The position numbers and the translations under genes are program-made. The notes under the pieces are model-generated. The model saw only the letters and a program-made list of their open reading frames with translations, was not told the DNA's origin and did not search any database. Below are positions 5,137 to 5,234 of a stretch of DNA of 5,234 bases, one piece after another (within the stretch, counting starts at the first letter, position 1; each line of letters begins with the position of its first letter). This DNA is from Candidatus Aenigmatarchaeota archaeon (GTDB lineage Archaea > Aenigmatarchaeota > Aenigmatarchaeia > QMZP01): NCBI GenBank assembly GCA_030672315.1, contig DAOVGQ010000004.1, positions 1 to 5,234 on the forward strand, read 5' to 3'.

Positions 5137-5143
5137 TAATACC

Positions 5144-5234
5144 ATGCCACTCAGTGATGCGTATATAGGCCTTCTCACAAGGATTCCGGGGATAACCGAG
5201 CCTGTCCAGAGGCTGACCTTCAAGGGCAAGCTCA
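5144..5234 (+). CDS. secY: Protein translocase subunit SecY, N-terminus (partial)
   Basis: Thirty codons are present before the window ends. The peptide begins MPLSDAYIGLLTRIPGITEP and continues with VQRLTFKGKL. This matches the cytosolic N-terminal helix of archaeal SecY/Sec61-alpha, where a short hydrophobic helix leads to a P-E-(I/V)-x-x-P-like turn and then a basic F-K-x-K-L segment just before the first membrane span. SecY forms the channel for exporting and inserting proteins across the cytoplasmic membrane. Position after uL15 in a ribosomal cluster supports the call, although an HD hydrolase lies between. The membrane spans are outside the window. Confidence 0.85.
   Translation, partial: MPLSDAYIGLLTRIPGITEPVQRLTFKGKL

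Overview
The window is archaeal. It carries an archaeal/eukaryotic-type prolyl-tRNA synthetase, a stand-alone Bud32 kinase of the KEOPS system, archaeal forms of ribosomal proteins uS5, uL30 and uL15, and the first 30 codons of an archaeal SecY. The control signals fit: AT-rich TATA-like boxes lie about 25 nt before expected transcript starts, and several genes have a GGTGA-type Shine-Dalgarno site. The lineage cannot be fixed from this window. A charged N-terminal extension and a glycine-rich insertion in uS5, plus a broken ribosomal cluster, would suit an uncultured (possibly DPANN-like) archaeon, but that is inference.

Layout. Positions 2-91 (+) are the last 29 codons of a HAD-type phosphatase. 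Convergent to it, proS runs on the minus strand from 1615 to 146. Between the proS stop and the HAD gene lies a short GC-richer minus-strand segment (147-88). It reads as the last 19 residues of a second, different prolyl-tRNA synthetase, in another frame and ending on its own TAA. This is the most striking observation: the present, AT-richer proS appears to have displaced an older proS at the same place, leaving its 3' tip. A compact AT-rich region (1616-1680) separates proS from bud32 (1681-2328, +). Its near-palindromic TATA box could serve both directions, and bud32 looks leaderless.

The gap 2329-2462 before uS5 is filled by three consecutive inverted repeats, a candidate structured 5' leader. 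Then follow uS5 (2463-3281), uL30 (3287-3712), uL15 (3712-4110), an HD-domain phosphohydrolase (4120-5097) and secY (from 5144, cut by the window end). uS5 to HD are tightly packed or overlapping and probably co-transcribed; secY has a possible promoter of its own.

This is the end of the archaeal spc-type ribosomal cluster (usual order L18-S5-L30-L15-SecY) with two departures: bud32 and a structured leader stand where L18 would be, and an HD hydrolase sits between uL15 and secY. The genes serve translation (tRNA charging, tRNA t6A modification through KEOPS, ribosome subunits) and protein export. No CRISPR array, insertion sequence, tRNA or rRNA gene was seen.
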